DNA of 64,000 nucleotides from Agroathelia rolfsii (taxonomy: Eukaryota; Basidiomycota; Agaricomycetes; Amylocorticiales; Amylocorticiaceae): NCBI GenBank assembly GCA_018343915.1, contig JABRWF010000008.1, positions 806,001-870,000 of the forward strand. The letters are read 5' to 3'. The position numbers and the translations under genes were made by a program. How positions within the stretch are numbered: the first letter of the stretch is position 1; every line of letters begins with the position of its first letter. Below, in pieces: positions 61,165 to 64,000 of the stretch. The notes under the pieces are model-generated. The model was not told the origin of the DNA, did not search any database, and worked only from the letters and a program-made list of their open reading frames with translations.

Positions 61165-63619
61165 CTACTCACGGACAGGCGTCAAAGGCGTCGGGTCCTC
61201 GAACCGCGACGGTCCGCTCTCGCTGCTAAAGCCGACGATGATGTTCGGCGGGGGCGCACCGAACACAGGCTGAGTGATCACGCTGTGCGCACCACCACTG
61301 AGGTCCTTGCTAATGCGCGAGCGTCCGCGCTCAATCTCGGTCTCAGGAGGGGTGCTGGGCTGGGCAAGCTGAGCGGGCGCGCGCACGAATGCGAGGAAGA
61401 TCAACGAGACAAGGCAGCAGATGGCGGAGATCGCGAAGATTGCCTGGTCAAATACACCGACTGTGCTGCTGAAAATGATACCGAACGCAAGGGGCTAATG
61501 AAAAAAGGTCAGTTTCGCATGCGACATCGCAAATGAAGACAGGAAATAGACAAGTGACATACACCAAGGATCATCTGGCCTGCTGCCTGAAGCACAGCAA
61601 GGGCACCAAAGAGACTTCCGTTCTGGATATCCTCGCCATCTCCTTCACCCTCAGAGGTCTTGATCAAAGAGCGCGCTTGCAAGATGCAAAGCGCAAGACT
61701 CTGTACACCAGGGACAACACCGGCGCCGACCGAAGAAATGTTCGTAAGGATGAGGAACAGGATTTGTCCATGTATGCCATCCGTGGGCGCAAATGTGACG
61801 AGACCCCAAGCTAATCCTTCCATGAAGAGAGCAACGAGAGATAGCTTAAGGTCGAAGGAAATTGACGCCTTGAGCTCAGATGCTGTAGGCTTAACCTTGA
61901 TCTTGCTGCCATCAGGGGCGATGGTGACCTTGGGCTTAGCGACCGGCTTGAACAAGGCAATGGCATCTGAGAGCAATGTTTGAAAACCAAGTAGATGGTA
62001 GGGTAGAAAACAGTGACTTACAGGGAAGCAAGAAGAGCAGGACAAGGGTACGGAATATACCGCTAACCGTCACGTAGTAGCTCAGCTAAGTGCATCAGGA
62101 AGCGATCAATTAATTTTCCTTTCAACATTATTCGATCATACTTACCATTTGAGCAGACCATTCGAAGATGTGGACAGCATAGAGATACTTGTACTGGTAC
62201 ATGCCTTGCACGAGCAAATATCCCAGCAAAGCCACGCCCAGGTACGTCATACTCCAATCCCTCTTCTTGCGACCCGAGGGCGTCGTGGTAACAACGGGTA
62301 CAAAGACGGTCAAGGGGCCGAAGAGCTCCTGTGCAAATCCAAAGCCTTTACCCTGACTACTCCTAGCTGACTCGGCGTGCTTGGCTTTGGCAGCATGCTG
62401 CTGCTCCTTGGACAAAGACTCAGGGAACACAAATGCAACAAGCAGGAAGTTGAGCAACTCCAGGAATATGGCTGCGTAAAACACGCTCTTGACGTTTCCA
62501 CGTCCCTCAGGGTCGAGGACATAGGGCAAGGGGTGATTGATAAGGAAAGCGCTCAAGAGTGGTCCGAGGCCCAACCCAAAGTAGAAGACACCGTTGAAAC
62601 GCGAAAAGATTTGGGCACGGGAACCATCGGAAGTGCAGTCGCTGACATACGCCGAAGCGGCTGACTGGACGGTGGACCAACCTCCGAGAAGGCCTTCTAT
62701 CAGAGGAGCGACAACAAGGAACTAACCGCATATGTTTAGGCACAGAACTTGAAAATATAAGGTCAGACGCTTACTTTGTGGTGATGGGTAGCAAACGGAC
62801 TGTTAGGCGTAGAAACCAAGATGAATGTCAAATCGCTGAAAAAGACAAAATATTAGATGCTTATTCGATGGATGAAAGGACTGGGATTTCAATCACGTCA
62901 AGAACATGCCCAAGGTTGCAGCACTCAGGACACCCATTCTTCCATGACGTTCTCCAAATCGACCCCACCAGCCTGTGGTGAGAGCACTGCACAGATAGGA
63001 TCAATAACAATGCATGGACACCGCTTTATCAGGCTGACAAACCTGAATATACCCATTACTGTCGTTACGATCGTCTGCAGGCGCGCTGCACCGGCTTGCG
63101 CCTCAGGATCAGTAAGGCAGAACCTTGTCGGGAGTTCTCTTGGGTCATCCTCTTTCGGGGCCTCAGGGGATGGTATAGGAACTTCCATGATCGATATAGA
63201 TGAGTTGTCGTGATAAGAATACAGCGACAGTGAATCAAGTAAGGGGGTCGTCGTAGTATTATTCCAGCGATCTCGCAAGGCATTGCAGGAAAGTTGAGTG
63301 AATATTTCGACTCGAGCCGGAATGGTCATGCCACGCTGGATCGAGAACCTCTCAGAAAATGATACAAGCAATAATACACGCAGAAACTGACTGTGATAGA
63401 CGCCAACATAACAAATGGAACAAGCCTAATAGCGTTAGACTGATGTCAGTACCGCTGTCCGGAAAAATCAAGAAAATGTTGATGGATGCACCATAGTGGT
63501 CTTGGTCTATAAAAGGGTTTCTTCACAGGACGTTGCTCATTTCCATTTCCCAAGAGAGGCTCTCGCTCTGAGGGACCAGCGGTATGGTCTGCTACACGGC
63601 TGCTGCTGCTTGCGCTCAT
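61165..63619 (-). CDS. Major facilitator transporter, SLC46-like, with dileucine sorting motif
   Basis: A 12-helix secondary transporter. From the start MSASSSSRVADHTAGPSEREPLLG the cytosolic N-terminus carries EREPLL, which fits the acidic dileucine signal for vacuolar or lysosomal sorting. The first transmembrane helix (LVPFVMLASITV) is followed by a long loop with LPTRFCLTDPEAQAGAARLQT, characteristic of fungal SLC46-like members. Next come the MFS loop motif WWGRFGERHGR and helices such as LVVAPLIEGLLGGWSTVQSAASAYVSDC and FNGVFYFGLGLGPLLSAFLI. A charged central loop is followed by the second six helices (about 62,200-61,380). The C-terminal tail is cytosolic and Pro/Ser-rich. Several introns of 50-90 bp. 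Substrate unknown. An upstream Met at 63652 in frame is possible. Confidence 0.88.
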
Positions 63620-64000
63620 GACGAGTGAACGCACACTGAGTGCACTCGGCAAAGATTCGAGGGGAGCAGATAGATGACGAGAAGAGAAGTTGGATGTTCT
63701 AGTTCTGCTGAGTCACTGCGACGACGGACGGAAGGGACGAAGGGAAGGATTGTGGCAGGAGGTGTTGGAGAAATGTCTTATATATGCATTAATGACTCGG
63801 TAACTGATTTGTTCTTTGGTGTCGAAATGACGGCGGCTATGCTGACTAAGCAACCATAATCACGTATGCGGCGCTGCTCTCGCGTGGCTTGTGTCTGGCG
63901 CAGACCAATCAGACGCTCCGCCTCGTGGCTAACACATTGCGCACTCCATTTCTCTTCGATTCCATAAGCACCGAATAATTATTGTTGGAATGGCCGCACT
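63620..64000. other. Upstream region of the transporter gene, window end
   Basis: Promoter and 5' UTR of the transporter. A plus-strand frame (63674-63859) has no recognisable feature. No gene seen before the window ends. Confidence 0.55.

Overview
The window looks like nuclear DNA of a basidiomycete fungus, most likely an agaricomycete of the Rhizoctonia/Ceratobasidium type. This is inferred from gene style: many 50-70 bp GT-AG introns, NACHT-WD40 gene families, and a fungal Mediator subunit beside an Argonaute. No ribosomal or other taxonomic marker is present.

Region 1 (about 1-33,700) is a tandemly duplicated accessory block. It holds four copies of one two-gene module. Each module is a minus-strand NLR gene (C2-like domain, helical region, NACHT NTPase, WD40 repeats, conserved C-terminal tail) placed head to head with a plus-strand gene for a serine-rich coiled-coil protein (CC). 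NLR2 (7220-11891), NLR3 (18711-24159) and NLR4 (25981-31496) each reconstruct into 11 exons that join in frame, giving 1363, 1624 and 1645 residues. They carry 8, 14 and 14 WD40 repeats. NLR1 (about 1719-3288) is a relic without Walker A and without WD40 repeats. Only the fourth CC partner (31930-33690) is intact; the others are decayed fragments. Mobile DNA is interspersed: a palindromic Tc1/mariner-type MITE (1240-1665), a miniature LTR retrotransposon with identical 175-bp LTRs inserted into a CC relic (12385-13564), and a possible solo LTR (25559-25936). A multi-kilobase duplication links about 4.3-8.8 kb with 15.8-21.1 kb.

Region 2 (about 33,700-64,000) is ordinary, gene-dense fungal DNA. 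In order it holds the eEF1A lysine methyltransferase EFM4, the nucleolar MIF4G/MA3 protein SGD1/NOM1, a long coiled-coil protein of unknown role, two tandem prolyl iminopeptidases (one with a mitochondrial-type presequence), a small SnoaL/NTF2-like protein, an I-BAR-like membrane-shaping protein, Mediator subunit MED19/ROX3, an Argonaute with a complete DEDH tetrad, and a major facilitator transporter with a dileucine sorting motif.

The most interesting system is the NLR-CC module array. The intact NLRs have near-identical WD40 repeats that differ at a few fixed codons, as in fungal nonself-recognition genes. They show mosaic ancestry, and each is physically paired with the same unknown coiled-coil gene across a shared divergent promoter region.
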